A stretch of DNA of 64,000 nucleotides, from assembly GCF_000968195.1 (NCBI RefSeq), contig NZ_FO704550.1, forward strand, positions 62,001 through 126,000, given 5' to 3'. Positions 31,354-40,241 of this stretch are shown piece by piece. Position numbers and translations under genes: made by a program. The DNA is from Xenorhabdus doucetiae. Its GTDB lineage: Bacteria; Pseudomonadota; Gammaproteobacteria; Enterobacterales; Enterobacteriaceae. Each line of letters begins with the position of its first letter. Position 1 is the first letter of the stretch. The notes beneath the pieces were generated by a model. That model saw only the letters and a list, made by a program, of their open reading frames with translations. It had not been told where the DNA came from and did no database searches.

Positions 31354-32212
31354 CCAATTACACCGCTTTTTATTTGAAAGCCATTCTGTCAGGGGGGAAC
31401 TCGTTTCCGTCAGTGAAACTTACCAACGGATGCTGGAAAATCATCATTTTCCTCAACCTGTGCAGCAACTACTGGGTGAATTGTTGGTCGCAACCAGCCT
31501 GTTGACCGCCACATTGAAATTCAATGGCGATATTACGGTACAGATTCAGGGTGACGGGCCGGTCAAACTGGCGGTGATTAATGGCAATAACCTGCAACAG
31601 ATGCGTGGAACGGCTCGCATTGATGGTGAAGTGAGTGCCGAAAGCAGCCTGCATGACATGGTTGGCAAGGGTTATATGGTCATCACCGTGACACCCACAG
31701 AAGGTGAGCGTTATCAGGGCGTAGTGGCGCTGGAAGGGAATACCTTGGCAGAATGCCTGGATGCGTATTTCAAACAGTCAGAACAATTGCCCACCCGCCT
31801 GTTTATTCGTACCGGGATGCAGGATGGAAAAATGGCAGCGGGCGGCATGTTATTGCAGATCTTGCCGGGAGCGCAGGAAAGCAGTGAAGATATGCTTGAC
31901 CATCTGGTGCAACTGACCGCAACCATTAAGGGAGAAGAGCTGTTTACGCTGGATGCGAAAGAAGTTCTGCGTCGCCTTTATCATGAAGAAGATGTCACGC
32001 TGTATGAACCTCAGCAAGTCGAATTCCGTTGCACTTGCTCCCATCAACGCTGTGCTGACACGCTGGTGACGTTACCGGAAGCCGATATTCAGGACATTTT
32101 GCATAACGATGGCAAAATCGACATGGAATGCGAATTCTGTGGTATGCACTATATTTTTAACGAGAAAGATATCAGTGAAATAAAGGCGGCAAAAAAAGAG
32201 CAGTTGCACTGA
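31340..32212 (+). CDS. hslO: Redox-regulated chaperone Hsp33
   Basis: Hsp33 is a holdase activated by oxidation and heat, which release zinc from four cysteines and unfold its switch region. The 290 residues show the N-terminal fold (VRGELVSVSETYQ, ELLVATSLLTATLKFNGDITVQ), RLYHEEDV, and the Zn motif CTC followed about 30 residues later by CEFC, the CxC-X(n)-CxxC arrangement. The start is ATG 31340 (MTRHDQLHRFL), with GGAAGAG five bases upstream and agreement with the family. It is co-transcribed with hslR. Confidence 0.96.
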   Translation: MTRHDQLHRFLFESHSVRGELVSVSETYQRMLENHHFPQPVQQLLGELLVATSLLTATLKFNGDITVQIQGDGPVKLAVINGNNLQQMRGTARIDGEVSAESSLHDMVGKGYMVITVTPTEGERYQGVVALEGNTLAECLDAYFKQSEQLPTRLFIRTGMQDGKMAAGGMLLQILPGAQESSEDMLDHLVQLTATIKGEELFTLDAKEVLRRLYHEEDVTLYEPQQVEFRCTCSHQRCADTLVTLPEADIQDILHNDGKIDMECEFCGMHYIFNEKDISEIKAAKKEQLH

Positions 32213-32259
32213 TTAGGCGGCTGCGTTGCTTATAGGGTTGCACTAATTGTTAATTCATC

Positions 32260-32282
32260 GGGCGTGACATACGCCCTTTTTA
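32260..32282 (+). terminator. Intrinsic terminator of hslR-hslO
   Basis: GGGCGT-GACAT-ACGCCC is followed by TTTTTA. Confidence 0.85.
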
Positions 32283-32434
32283 CGCTGAATTATTCCCTTA
32301 TTTCGTGTTCTGTGTCTCATATAAACTTAAAAAAAGTAATGTAATTTCAATTTTTTGATAACAATCGCTGTTAATTAGTCATAATTATTTATTATCCCCC
32401 GCAGAGAGAAAGTATAACTGACCAGGAGCAACAA

Positions 32435-34054
32435 ATGAGTGTTACAGGCATTACTGAGCAGGAACTTGCGGTTTATGGTATTCGCGGTGTGAGTGAAGTT
32501 GTTTATAACCCAAGTTATGAACTGTTATTCTCTGAAGAAACTCAATCCTCACTACAAGGCTATGAGCGTGGTACATTGACTGACCTTGGTGCTGTCTCTG
32601 TCGATACGGGGATTTTCACGGGGCGCTCCCCGAAAGATAAATACATTGTCCGCGATGATGTTACCCGCGATACCGTATGGTGGGCGGATCAGGGCAAAGG
32701 CAAGAACGACAATAAACCGCTTAGTCAGGAAACCTGGTCTCATCTTAAGGGCTTGGTAACTCAGCAGCTTTCAGGCAAACGTTTGTTTGTCCTTGATGCT
32801 TTCTGTGGCGCCAATGCGGATACCCGCCTGAAAGTGCGTTTTATTACGGAAGTGGCGTGGCAGGCACATTTTGTAAAAAATATGTTTATCCGCCCGTCAG
32901 ACGAAGAATTAGTTGGCTTCACGCCGGATTTTATTGTGATGAACGGGGCCAAATGCACGAACCCACAATGGAAAGAGCAAGGGTTGAATTCTGAAAACTT
33001 TGTGGCTTTTAACCTGACCGAGCGTATGCAGTTGATCGGAGGGACTTGGTACGGTGGTGAAATGAAAAAAGGCATGTTCTCAATGATGAACTACCTGTTG
33101 CCACTGAAAGGAATTGCTTCCATGCACTGTTCCGCCAACGTGGGTGAAAAGGGCGATGTTGCGATTTTCTTCGGTCTTTCCGGAACCGGGAAAACCACGC
33201 TTTCCACTGATCCGAAACGTAAGTTGATCGGTGATGACGAACATGGCTGGGACGATGACGGCGTGTTTAACTTTGAAGGCGGTTGCTACGCGAAAACCAT
33301 CAATCTGTCCAAAGAGGCGGAGCCGGATATCTACCACGCCATTCGCCGTGATGCGCTGTTGGAGAACGTCACGGTACTGGCGGATGGTACCGTTGATTTC
33401 AATGATGGCTCCAAAACAGAAAATACCCGTGTTTCTTATCCGATTTACCACATCGAAAACATCGTTAAACCGGTCTCCAAAGCCGGGCACGCGACTAAAG
33501 TCATTTTCCTGACTGCCGATGCTTTCGGCGTCCTGCCACCGGTTTCCCGTTTAACCCCGGAACAGACCCAATATCATTTCCTGTCTGGCTTCACGGCAAA
33601 ATTGGCGGGCACTGAGCGTGGTGTCACAGAACCCACACCTACATTCTCTGCTTGCTTCGGGGCGGCATTCTTGTCACTGCATCCGACCCAATATGCGCAA
33701 GTGCTGGTTAAACGCATGCAGTCATCGGGGGCGAAAGCTTATCTGGTCAATACGGGCTGGAATGGCACAGGCAAACGTATCTCCATCAAAGATACCCGTG
33801 CCATTATCGATGCGATCCTTAATGGTGACATTGAAGATGCGGATACCATTCAACTGCCGATTTTTGATCTGGCCGTACCGACCACCTTGCCGGGCGTAGA
33901 GACGAACATTTTAGACCCACGCAATACCTATGCCGATAAATCCGCATGGGATGTGAAAGCAAAAGATCTGGCACAGCGCTTTATTGATAACTTCGATAAA
34001 TATACGGATACCGCAGCGGGCGCGGCATTGGTGAAAGCAGGGCCTAAACTGTAG
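32435..34054 (+). CDS. pckA: Phosphoenolpyruvate carboxykinase (ATP)
   Basis: PckA converts oxaloacetate and ATP to phosphoenolpyruvate, CO2 and ADP, the entry to gluconeogenesis. The 539 residues carry FTGRSPKDKYIV, the substrate loop FGLSGTGKTTLS (P-loop/kinase-1a), the metal-binding DDEHGWDDDGVFNFEGGCYAK and the C-terminal NTGWNGTGKRISIKDTRAII. AGGAG lies seven bases before the ATG. In E. coli pck also follows hslO. It would supply PEP for the aro genes in this window. A strong terminator follows. Confidence 0.96.
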   Translation: MSVTGITEQELAVYGIRGVSEVVYNPSYELLFSEETQSSLQGYERGTLTDLGAVSVDTGIFTGRSPKDKYIVRDDVTRDTVWWADQGKGKNDNKPLSQETWSHLKGLVTQQLSGKRLFVLDAFCGANADTRLKVRFITEVAWQAHFVKNMFIRPSDEELVGFTPDFIVMNGAKCTNPQWKEQGLNSENFVAFNLTERMQLIGGTWYGGEMKKGMFSMMNYLLPLKGIASMHCSANVGEKGDVAIFFGLSGTGKTTLSTDPKRKLIGDDEHGWDDDGVFNFEGGCYAKTINLSKEAEPDIYHAIRRDALLENVTVLADGTVDFNDGSKTENTRVSYPIYHIENIVKPVSKAGHATKVIFLTADAFGVLPPVSRLTPEQTQYHFLSGFTAKLAGTERGVTEPTPTFSACFGAAFLSLHPTQYAQVLVKRMQSSGAKAYLVNTGWNGTGKRISIKDTRAIIDAILNGDIEDADTIQLPIFDLAVPTTLPGVETNILDPRNTYADKSAWDVKAKDLAQRFIDNFDKYTDTAAGAALVKAGPKL

Positions 34055-34068
34055 TTAAGTTTTCCATG

Positions 34069-34104
34069 CAAGAACGCTATTCAATCGGATAGCGTTCTTT
34101 TTTT
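34069..34104. terminator. Terminator between pckA and the Bcr-type exporter
   Basis: AAGAACGCTAT and ATAGCGTTCTT form an 11-bp stem with an eight-base loop, followed on plus by TTTTT. The convergent exporter gene ends at its edge. Confidence 0.9.
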
Positions 34105-35320
34105 AATGCCTATTCTGCCATATCTGGGTAAAGGCGATTAAAACAAAACAAATCAGAGCAAGGACGAAAAGCCCCCACATTAAACCTGCCGCAGTGGTTG
34201 TATGCCCGCTGGCGAAAAACAATAATGCGATAGCTGCGCCGGCCATTTTTAGTGCCCCTTGTAAAGCACTCCCTGTTCCGGACAGTTCAGGATGTCCGTG
34301 TAAGCTGATCCCAAGTAATAGCGGAGAAGAAAGTCCACATCCCAGTCCCACCGTAAAACTATAAATAACGATAAATGCAATTGATAATATCTGCGTAAAA
34401 TAAATTGAAATGAGCGCTACTGCGGTAAAGAAAAGTAATAACGGAAGCGAAACTTTAAGAATTTTTTCAGGAGCAGAGTGTGACAGCCATTTTTTCGTTA
34501 GTAATGAGCCTATTACAATTCCGGCAGAATAAATCATAAACAGATATCCATTCTGTGACGCGGATAAATCAAACTGCGTCTGAAATACAAAAGGACTGGC
34601 AGTAAAATAACCAATGGTAATGGCAAACAAAACGGCAGAGACAACGCTGTATACAACAAAATTAACGTCAGATAACAGAATTCGAAAACCCGCTATCCTG
34701 CTACTACCTGTTGATCTCATCGGCGATGTTTCCGGCAACGTCATCTTCACAAAAAATAGGCCTATCAGCATCATGATGGCGAGAGCGATAAAATTAAACT
34801 TCCAGGGCAGATACTGGGTGATATAGCCACCAATAACAGGCGCAAAAGCCGGTGAAACTTGTGATGCCATCGAAAAAACCGCCAATGATTGGGATAATTC
34901 CGTCTTATCACGGAAAGTATCACTGAGTATTGCTCTGCTGATAACAGGACATCCGCCTGCACCAATCCCCGTCAGAAGCCGGAATAACGACAGCGTGTGG
35001 AATGATTCCGCCATCGAAGTCAAATAATTACCAACAGCGGCAAATAATAAGGAAAACAAAATAACAGGGATACGCCCATGCTTATCGGAAAGAGGGCCAT
35101 AAAATAGCTGAGACACAGCAAAACCCAATAGATAATAAACGACAAGCCCTTGCGCTTGATTATTCGTTATTGCGAGTGCGGATTTTATGGCGGGCAGAGC
35201 CGGATTATAGAGATCGATAGAAAATAATCCCAATACGAGAATAACGCATGAATTAATGATGATTAATTTTGATTTCATGGGTGCGCTAAGCGAATTCTGT
35301 CCATTTTTTGCATTATGCAA
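34103..35320 (-). CDS. MFS drug-resistance transporter, Bcr/CflA type
   Basis: A 12-helix inner-membrane efflux protein of the DHA1 family. Typical Bcr/CflA features are FSIDLYNPALPAI in helix 1, the motif A loop YGPLSDKHGRIPV and the GIGAGGCPVISRAIL region with LPETS at the end of helix 6. The longest frame opens with TTG at 35320; ATG 35278 (MKSKLIIINS), right before helix 1, is the more likely start, although neither has a strong SD. It could export bicyclomycin-like or other small molecules; the substrate cannot be read from sequence. It lies just downstream of the RyhB terminator. Confidence 0.85.
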   Translation of the reverse strand: MHNAKNGQNSLSAPMKSKLIIINSCVILVLGLFSIDLYNPALPAIKSALAITNNQAQGLVVYYLLGFAVSQLFYGPLSDKHGRIPVILFSLLFAAVGNYLTSMAESFHTLSLFRLLTGIGAGGCPVISRAILSDTFRDKTELSQSLAVFSMASQVSPAFAPVIGGYITQYLPWKFNFIALAIMMLIGLFFVKMTLPETSPMRSTGSSRIAGFRILLSDVNFVVYSVVSAVLFAITIGYFTASPFVFQTQFDLSASQNGYLFMIYSAGIVIGSLLTKKWLSHSAPEKILKVSLPLLLFFTAVALISIYFTQILSIAFIVIYSFTVGLGCGLSSPLLLGISLHGHPELSGTGSALQGALKMAGAAIALLFFASGHTTTAAGLMWGLFVLALICFVLIAFTQIWQNRH

Positions 35321-35392
35321 AGACGCCTGTAAACAAAAGGTAAATAAATTGTTTTATTGAGGTTTAGTGTTAAGTTTGAGGCGATTTTGGGC

Positions 35393-35497
35393 AAAAAAAA
35401 AGCCAACATAAAAGTTGGCCTATAAAAGTAAACACTGGAAGCAATGTGAGCAATGTCGTACTTTCACATGGACCCTGAAGGTGGTGCACTGAAAGTG
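35393..35497 (-). ncRNA. ryhB: RyhB, Fur-repressed iron-sparing small RNA
   Basis: The minus strand contains GACATTGCTCACATTGCTTC (within 35434-35459), identical to the core of E. coli RyhB, which pairs with sodB, sdh and other iron-protein mRNAs with Hfq. Similarity continues on both sides (GAAAGTAC before, CAGTGTTTACTT after). The RNA ends in a Rho-independent terminator, GCCAAC/GTTGGC (35402-35407, 35414-35419), followed by nine T. The predicted start about seven bases past the -10 is near 35497, giving about 105 nt against 90 in E. coli; the 5' part differs. It lies 60-70 bases downstream of the GNAT gene on the same strand. Confidence 0.92.
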
Positions 35498-35533
35498 ATA
35501 AGAATGATAATCGTTCTCAGTATCATTTGTAAA
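35498..35533 (-). promoter_or_regulatory. RyhB promoter with overlapping Fur box
   Basis: On minus, TTTACA (35528-35533) and TATCAT (35504-35509) are spaced 18 bases. Overlapping them is GAACGATTATCATTC, a near-palindromic Fur-type element, with a further GATAC/TTATCA on either side. Iron-loaded Fur should repress this promoter. The decamer ACTTTACAAA occurs twice here, once at the -35 and once about 27 bases upstream. Confidence 0.8.
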
Positions 35534-35564
35534 GTGTTTTTTTAACCAATTTTGTAAAGTGCAG

Positions 35565-36503
35565 TTATGTTATCAGCTCACCCCCCAATTCCATTTGATA
35601 GAGATGTTGAGTACCCGTGTCGTGAAATTGATAGGGCGTTAACTGGTAGCCGCGTAGCCACAGCAAAAACCATCCATCATGGGTGTCTGGGCAAAGTCCG
35701 GCGAAGCGGAATCCGCCTTTTTTCAGCAACGGGCACAACCCCAGCGCCTCTTCACAGGCAGGTAGTTTCAAATAGATTAACTGCCCGGCAGGAAAATCGA
35801 TGACCTCCGATAAAAAGTCAGAATGAACCTCGTATAGGGTGATCTCCAAACGCCGGCCGGATTTTTTAATGGCAAAGGGTTCAGGGATCATGGCGCGCTG
35901 ATACGCGGATTGGGCATTTTGTGGGGCTTCACCCACATATTGGCTAATCCGGGAGACCCAATTTTGCCAGGGCCGGGGCCAGTTCAGCTTAGGCAGTGGC
36001 AAGGATTTAAGCGGCAAGATACCCTGAACAATACTTTCAGGTTTGGGTAAGCCAAAGGGTGAATCGACATAATCCAGCATCAGTGCCGTAGAATAGAAAC
36101 CTAAATTTCGGGCGATGTACTGGCTCTTGGGGTGTGAACAGACCTGTTTTATCGTCAATAAATTATAACCTTGCTCTTTCGCATAACCGCATAAATAACT
36201 GCCCAGAGACTTCGCCACGCCATAACCTTGAAAATCGGGATATACCGCAATCAGTGCCAGCTCTGCCTGATTTCCCTGCACCGTATCTTTAACCAGAGCA
36301 GCATGACCGATAAGCCGCCCCTGATGGAAAGCCAGGGCCGAGTGCCATTGCCCTGATATTTGGTAGCCATTGATGAGTCTTGGCAGATAGATGTCAGGAT
36401 AGACATAGGCATCGCCGTAAACCTCGCGGAATAACTGGCTGATTTTTTTATCATCGCCTGACTGGTAGCTGCGGATCTGAATCGCGGATTGGAAGATAGT
36501 CAT
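35565..36503 (-). CDS. GNAT-family acetyltransferase with an unassigned C-terminal domain
   Basis: Last gene of the LuxE/LuxC-like operon. Residues about 8-130 form a GNAT domain: a V-type strand, then motif A YPDFQGYGVAKSLG (Q-x-x-G-x-A, the acetyl-CoA pyrophosphate loop). GNAT enzymes transfer an acyl group to an amine. The last 120 or so residues, from GRRLEITLYEVHSDF onward, resemble no family I recognise. The longest frame opens with TTG at 36512; ATG 36503 (MTIFQSAIQIRS) has AGGG ten bases upstream and is preferred. It follows the PaaK-like gene by about a dozen bases and is probably co-transcribed. The substrate may be an amine made by the preceding enzymes; that is inference. Confidence 0.8.
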   Translation of the reverse strand: MTIFQSAIQIRSYQSGDDKKISQLFREVYGDAYVYPDIYLPRLINGYQISGQWHSALAFHQGRLIGHAALVKDTVQGNQAELALIAVYPDFQGYGVAKSLGSYLCGYAKEQGYNLLTIKQVCSHPKSQYIARNLGFYSTALMLDYVDSPFGLPKPESIVQGILPLKSLPLPKLNWPRPWQNWVSRISQYVGEAPQNAQSAYQRAMIPEPFAIKKSGRRLEITLYEVHSDFLSEVIDFPAGQLIYLKLPACEEALGLCPLLKKGGFRFAGLCPDTHDGWFLLWLRGYQLTPYQFHDTGTQHLYQMELGGELIT

Positions 36504-36514
36504 TGATTTCAACC

Positions 36515-37774
36515 CTAGTTATAACGACGCAGGTCCACAACTCGCTGCAATTTGCCTGATCGTGGGTGCGTATACATATCATCAATATGGGTTTGCACGA
36601 TCTCCAGCATGTTTTGGTGCCGGCACGCTTCTGCCAGATTGGGGAAGGCGGTCATGACCCGATGGCGTATTTTGTCAATATCTACCGTTTGCAGGCTTGC
36701 CACCAACAACCGGATCTGATCGTGCCCCGTCTTCTGGCTTAACTCCAATTGCCAGGCCAAAAGTTCCGTCTGCTGGGATAGCTGTGTGGCTAAGTCGTCA
36801 GGGAATAATGACAGCGTGCCAAATCGTACACGGTAGCCCTGATTAGCGCGTCCTTGCAGGGCGAATTTACGGCTTGGCTGTTCAGGTTCGCACCAGCAGG
36901 CCAGATCACCGGTAGGATAGCGGATCACCGGCATCAGGCGGCGTTGCAGGTTAGTGATAACCAGCAGGCCATTCTTCCCCGGCACCGTAATGGGCTGATG
37001 AGTGATTTCATCGACGATCTCAACAATCGTGTCATCACTAAATACGCGGTGTTCCCCCTGTTGGCATTCGGGATCAGCAAAGCCGATCAAACCAGCGTCG
37101 ACACTGGCACACCCGATTGAGCCTAAACGAGCCTGCGGAAAAACTTGCCGTATGACAGCGATCTGCGCATCAAACAGGCTTTCCCCGCCGTAAAGAATGG
37201 TCTCCACCATCGGCAGTGTTTGCCCCCTCTCTTGCAGAGAGTGCGCCAGACGGATTAATTGCACCGGTACACCCGCCAGCACATTGATGTTATGCAGGCG
37301 GATATTGTGAATCAGCAATTCATCCTCGACCTTGCTGGTGAAAGGAAATTCTATGATGGGGAGCGGTGAATTCGATAATGCACCGTGGATGAATAGAAAA
37401 CTGGTATAAAGATCGCCGGAAAAAAACAGGTTAGCCACCCGATCCCCGTGCTTTAATTGGCGGGCAATACCTTGGCCAAAGGCAGCAATAAAGGCTTGCC
37501 ACTCCGGTTGGCTGAAAACGGATAACCGCCCATCACTGGTGGAGCCACCTGTTTTAAACACATGGCCGCCTTCCAGCGGTGCAGTCAGCACCGGCCAGGT
37601 TTGCAGGTCGTTTGAATGTGCCCAGTAATGACTGGGTTCCACGAGGGGCAAATCTTTCAGCGTCCCATTATCGGGAATGGATTTATAGCGTTCCCGGTAA
37701 TAAGCAGAATGCTCGCGTGCATGATGGAGCAAATCAATCAATGTCGTTCTGGTCATCATCTTAATTTTACTCAA
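36515..37774 (-). CDS. PaaK/CapK-like adenylate-forming ligase
   Basis: A 419-residue stand-alone member of the phenylacetate-CoA ligase branch of the ANL superfamily, which activates a carboxylic acid as an acyl-AMP. Visible motifs are the ATP-phosphate loop KTGGSTSDGR (74-83), YGGESL (195-200), SVDAGLIG and RYPTGDLA (285-292). The C-terminal lobe ends SGKLQRVVDLRRYN. The same closing pattern ends the ligase half of the neighbouring fusion protein (SGKTPLFIDLRQY), so the two are paralogues. The frame opens with TTG 37774 directly after the preceding stop (TAATTG); ATG 37759 or 37756 are alternatives. The true acid substrate and acceptor (CoA, a cysteine or an amine) are unknown. Confidence 0.82.
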   Translation of the reverse strand: MSKIKMMTRTTLIDLLHHAREHSAYYRERYKSIPDNGTLKDLPLVEPSHYWAHSNDLQTWPVLTAPLEGGHVFKTGGSTSDGRLSVFSQPEWQAFIAAFGQGIARQLKHGDRVANLFFSGDLYTSFLFIHGALSNSPLPIIEFPFTSKVEDELLIHNIRLHNINVLAGVPVQLIRLAHSLQERGQTLPMVETILYGGESLFDAQIAVIRQVFPQARLGSIGCASVDAGLIGFADPECQQGEHRVFSDDTIVEIVDEITHQPITVPGKNGLLVITNLQRRLMPVIRYPTGDLACWCEPEQPSRKFALQGRANQGYRVRFGTLSLFPDDLATQLSQQTELLAWQLELSQKTGHDQIRLLVASLQTVDIDKIRHRVMTAFPNLAEACRHQNMLEIVQTHIDDMYTHPRSGKLQRVVDLRRYN

Positions 37775-40240
37775 TTAATATTGACGCAAGTCGATGAACA
37801 AGGGCGTTTTCCCGCTATGTTCATTGCGGCGAAACTCAGTGGCTGAGGTGGAAATCACGTCTAAATTCAGCAGATGTCCGCTAACCACTTCCATAATTTT
37901 GGGATCTTGCAATAAGTTCTGGCGCACAGTGAGCGGTTCGGCATGATCAACCAGTAATTGAATGCTATCGATACCCTCACGGTTATGATCGATGATCCAT
38001 TGCACGGGCAGTGCCAGTTGCTCAGATAAATCAGCAAGATTGAAAAAGATACTGCCTATGCGTAGCAGGGAACCATGACGCCCTTTCAGCCGGAAAAGCG
38101 GTGAAGTCAGGCCACAAGAACAAGGTTGATTGACCCAGCAGCCGAGATCGCCTAAATCGTAGCGTTGGATGGGTTGTGCTTCACGGTGGAGGGAAGTAAA
38201 TACCAGACGCCCGGTTTCGCCCTCTGCCACGGGCTGATCATTCTCTGGATTGAGAATTTCCAGCCATTGGGTATCCGCCATTAAATGAAAAACCCCGTCT
38301 TCGCTGGCGGCGCACGCATGGCCGACAGGTCCGGCATCGACGGAACCGTAAATGGTTGAACGTATCAGGGTGACACCAAAACCCGTCAGAAAATCCCGTT
38401 GGTTGAGATTGAGGTGTTCGCCACCCAAAAATAGCTTACGAATGCCGCCATATTGACGTAATTTAGTTCCTTCATTCAAAAATAACCGGTGCAACGTGCT
38501 TGGCATGCCGACCAGCGTATTAATGCGTTGTTGCACGATAAAATCAGCGATTTCACTAAAATCATTGTCAGTCGGCCCGCCCATGGGATATTGCGTCACA
38601 CCCAATTTATCCAGAATGGTGAAGAAGCTCATCATGCCGCCGTACAGTTTCCCGCCATATAACAGATTCATGACGCGATCGGTTGCAGGTTCAAGCCTGG
38701 AGGCAAACACGCCATCGGCGGCGGCCTGCATCTGCCTGTGGTAATCACGGTAGCTAAAAGCGGCCAGTTTCGGTATGCCACTGCTGCCACCACTGCGGAA
38801 AAACAGACGGGCTTTATCATTGGGAATCAGCGCTTGAAAATCGGTTTTATCCATCACAGGAAGATTGGCTAACCCGTCTGGACGCGCAGGAGGAACATCA
38901 AGATGGGCGCAACCCGCCATTAAATCCGGCGCAAGGCTGACCGAGACTCGTTTGGTCAGGCGTGCCAGTGCGTAGACCCCATCGTGAGGCTCACCACTAT
39001 AACCGTCGTGCATCTGACCCGCCGGGGTGATACGACTGATGCCCGCCGCAAACAGGATATGGCTCATTTCGCTGATATGTGCCTGACGGGTCATCAACGC
39101 ACAGCTTTGCAGATGGTTACGCCAAGGCTGCAAAATAGCGCACAGGCGCTGACGCGGAGCCGGGCGTATCTGCAATGTGCGGAACAAAGGCGACGCCGCT
39201 AATTCCTCTTCGTGTCGCCATATCACCCGCCATCCATCGGCCTGCCAAATTTCACCGCGTACTTTTTCACCCTGTATTCGCGCAAAAGCGAAATCAAGTC
39301 GCTGGAAAGCAGTTTGGGTGGTAATTTCTGCGGCTTCCTGAATATCCGGTTGCAGGGCAGGATGTAATCCGGCGCGGCGTTGCAGGGCGGCAGCCATGCG
39401 TTGCCCGATATGTTGTAACACTTGCGGATCATCGCTATCCACCAGTAAACACTGTGGGCTGGAACAGGCTTGTTGGTCATAACAACAGACATCATCAGCC
39501 AAGGCATCCAATTGGGCATCATCGGCCGATTCAGGGCTTAGCCAGGCCATGCTGATGCGGTGTCCCCAATCTATCCAGCGGCAACCGGCGGGCAGTTGAG
39601 CACGTATAGACGCGAGGGAAGCGTCGCTGCCCCAGGCAGAAACTGCATCGGCCTGACTGAATAATTCTGCCAGTTGTGTGACGGGTAACGGCAATACGGC
39701 AACCCGATCAGCCAAATCCCCTGAAATATCATGGGATAAAAATTCTGACCAGAGTCGCGTACTAAACCCGTTATCGCTGCTGCTTGGGCGTAACCAGTTA
39801 ATATTGCCCACCAGCAAACTTTCAAGCACTGCCATAAAGGGCAGGAGCTTCGCGTTGGAGGGGGTAATATGGACGACCAATCCCAATGGCTTCCAAGTCT
39901 CATAGCGATTCTGATTATAATCGAATCGACGTAGCGAAAACGGGTTTTGCCCAAGTTCCCGTTCCAGTTTGGCCGCCAGCGCTTCACGTTGGCAAAACGC
40001 GATAAGTTCCTGCCGGATTTGGCGATCAAACAGAGGGTGCTCACTCAGATTGGTAAGATATTCCGCAAAGCGTTGTGCACAATCAAGGACTTGTTCAGAA
40101 GTATGGGGGCGAGCCAGCAACTCAGGTAATCGCTCACGTAATTTCGCGATTTTTTGTTCAGTCAACTGTTCTGAGGAAATCGGGTTATTCGTTGTTTTTG
40201 TAGAAACAGTTTTTATGGAAACAGTATTTACGGAAGACAT
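37775..40240 (-). CDS. LuxC-like acyl reductase fused to a PaaK-like adenylate-forming domain
   Basis: An 821-residue two-domain protein. Residues about 25-445 are a LuxC-family acyl-CoA/acyl-enzyme reductase with an aldehyde-dehydrogenase fold. It has GLVVHITPSNAK and GNINWLRPSSSD for NADPH, the catalytic cysteine in YDQQACSSPQ (Cys259), and the LuxC-type closing region GYSGEPHDGVYALARLT. Residues about 455-821 are an ANL ligase: FFRSGGSSGIPK (481-491), GGEHL (606-610), YGSVDAGPVG and RYDLGD (693-698). LuxC reduces an activated fatty acid to an aldehyde in bioluminescence; here activation and reduction are in one chain. The ATG is one base after the LuxE-like stop (TGATATG) with GAGAG upstream. 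Both halves look intact, so it is a genuine fusion and not a remnant. Confidence 0.85.
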   Translation of the reverse strand: MSSVNTVSIKTVSTKTTNNPISSEQLTEQKIAKLRERLPELLARPHTSEQVLDCAQRFAEYLTNLSEHPLFDRQIRQELIAFCQREALAAKLERELGQNPFSLRRFDYNQNRYETWKPLGLVVHITPSNAKLLPFMAVLESLLVGNINWLRPSSSDNGFSTRLWSEFLSHDISGDLADRVAVLPLPVTQLAELFSQADAVSAWGSDASLASIRAQLPAGCRWIDWGHRISMAWLSPESADDAQLDALADDVCCYDQQACSSPQCLLVDSDDPQVLQHIGQRMAAALQRRAGLHPALQPDIQEAAEITTQTAFQRLDFAFARIQGEKVRGEIWQADGWRVIWRHEEELAASPLFRTLQIRPAPRQRLCAILQPWRNHLQSCALMTRQAHISEMSHILFAAGISRITPAGQMHDGYSGEPHDGVYALARLTKRVSVSLAPDLMAGCAHLDVPPARPDGLANLPVMDKTDFQALIPNDKARLFFRSGGSSGIPKLAAFSYRDYHRQMQAAADGVFASRLEPATDRVMNLLYGGKLYGGMMSFFTILDKLGVTQYPMGGPTDNDFSEIADFIVQQRINTLVGMPSTLHRLFLNEGTKLRQYGGIRKLFLGGEHLNLNQRDFLTGFGVTLIRSTIYGSVDAGPVGHACAASEDGVFHLMADTQWLEILNPENDQPVAEGETGRLVFTSLHREAQPIQRYDLGDLGCWVNQPCSCGLTSPLFRLKGRHGSLLRIGSIFFNLADLSEQLALPVQWIIDHNREGIDSIQLLVDHAEPLTVRQNLLQDPKIMEVVSGHLLNLDVISTSATEFRRNEHSGKTPLFIDLRQY

Positions 40241-40241
40241 A

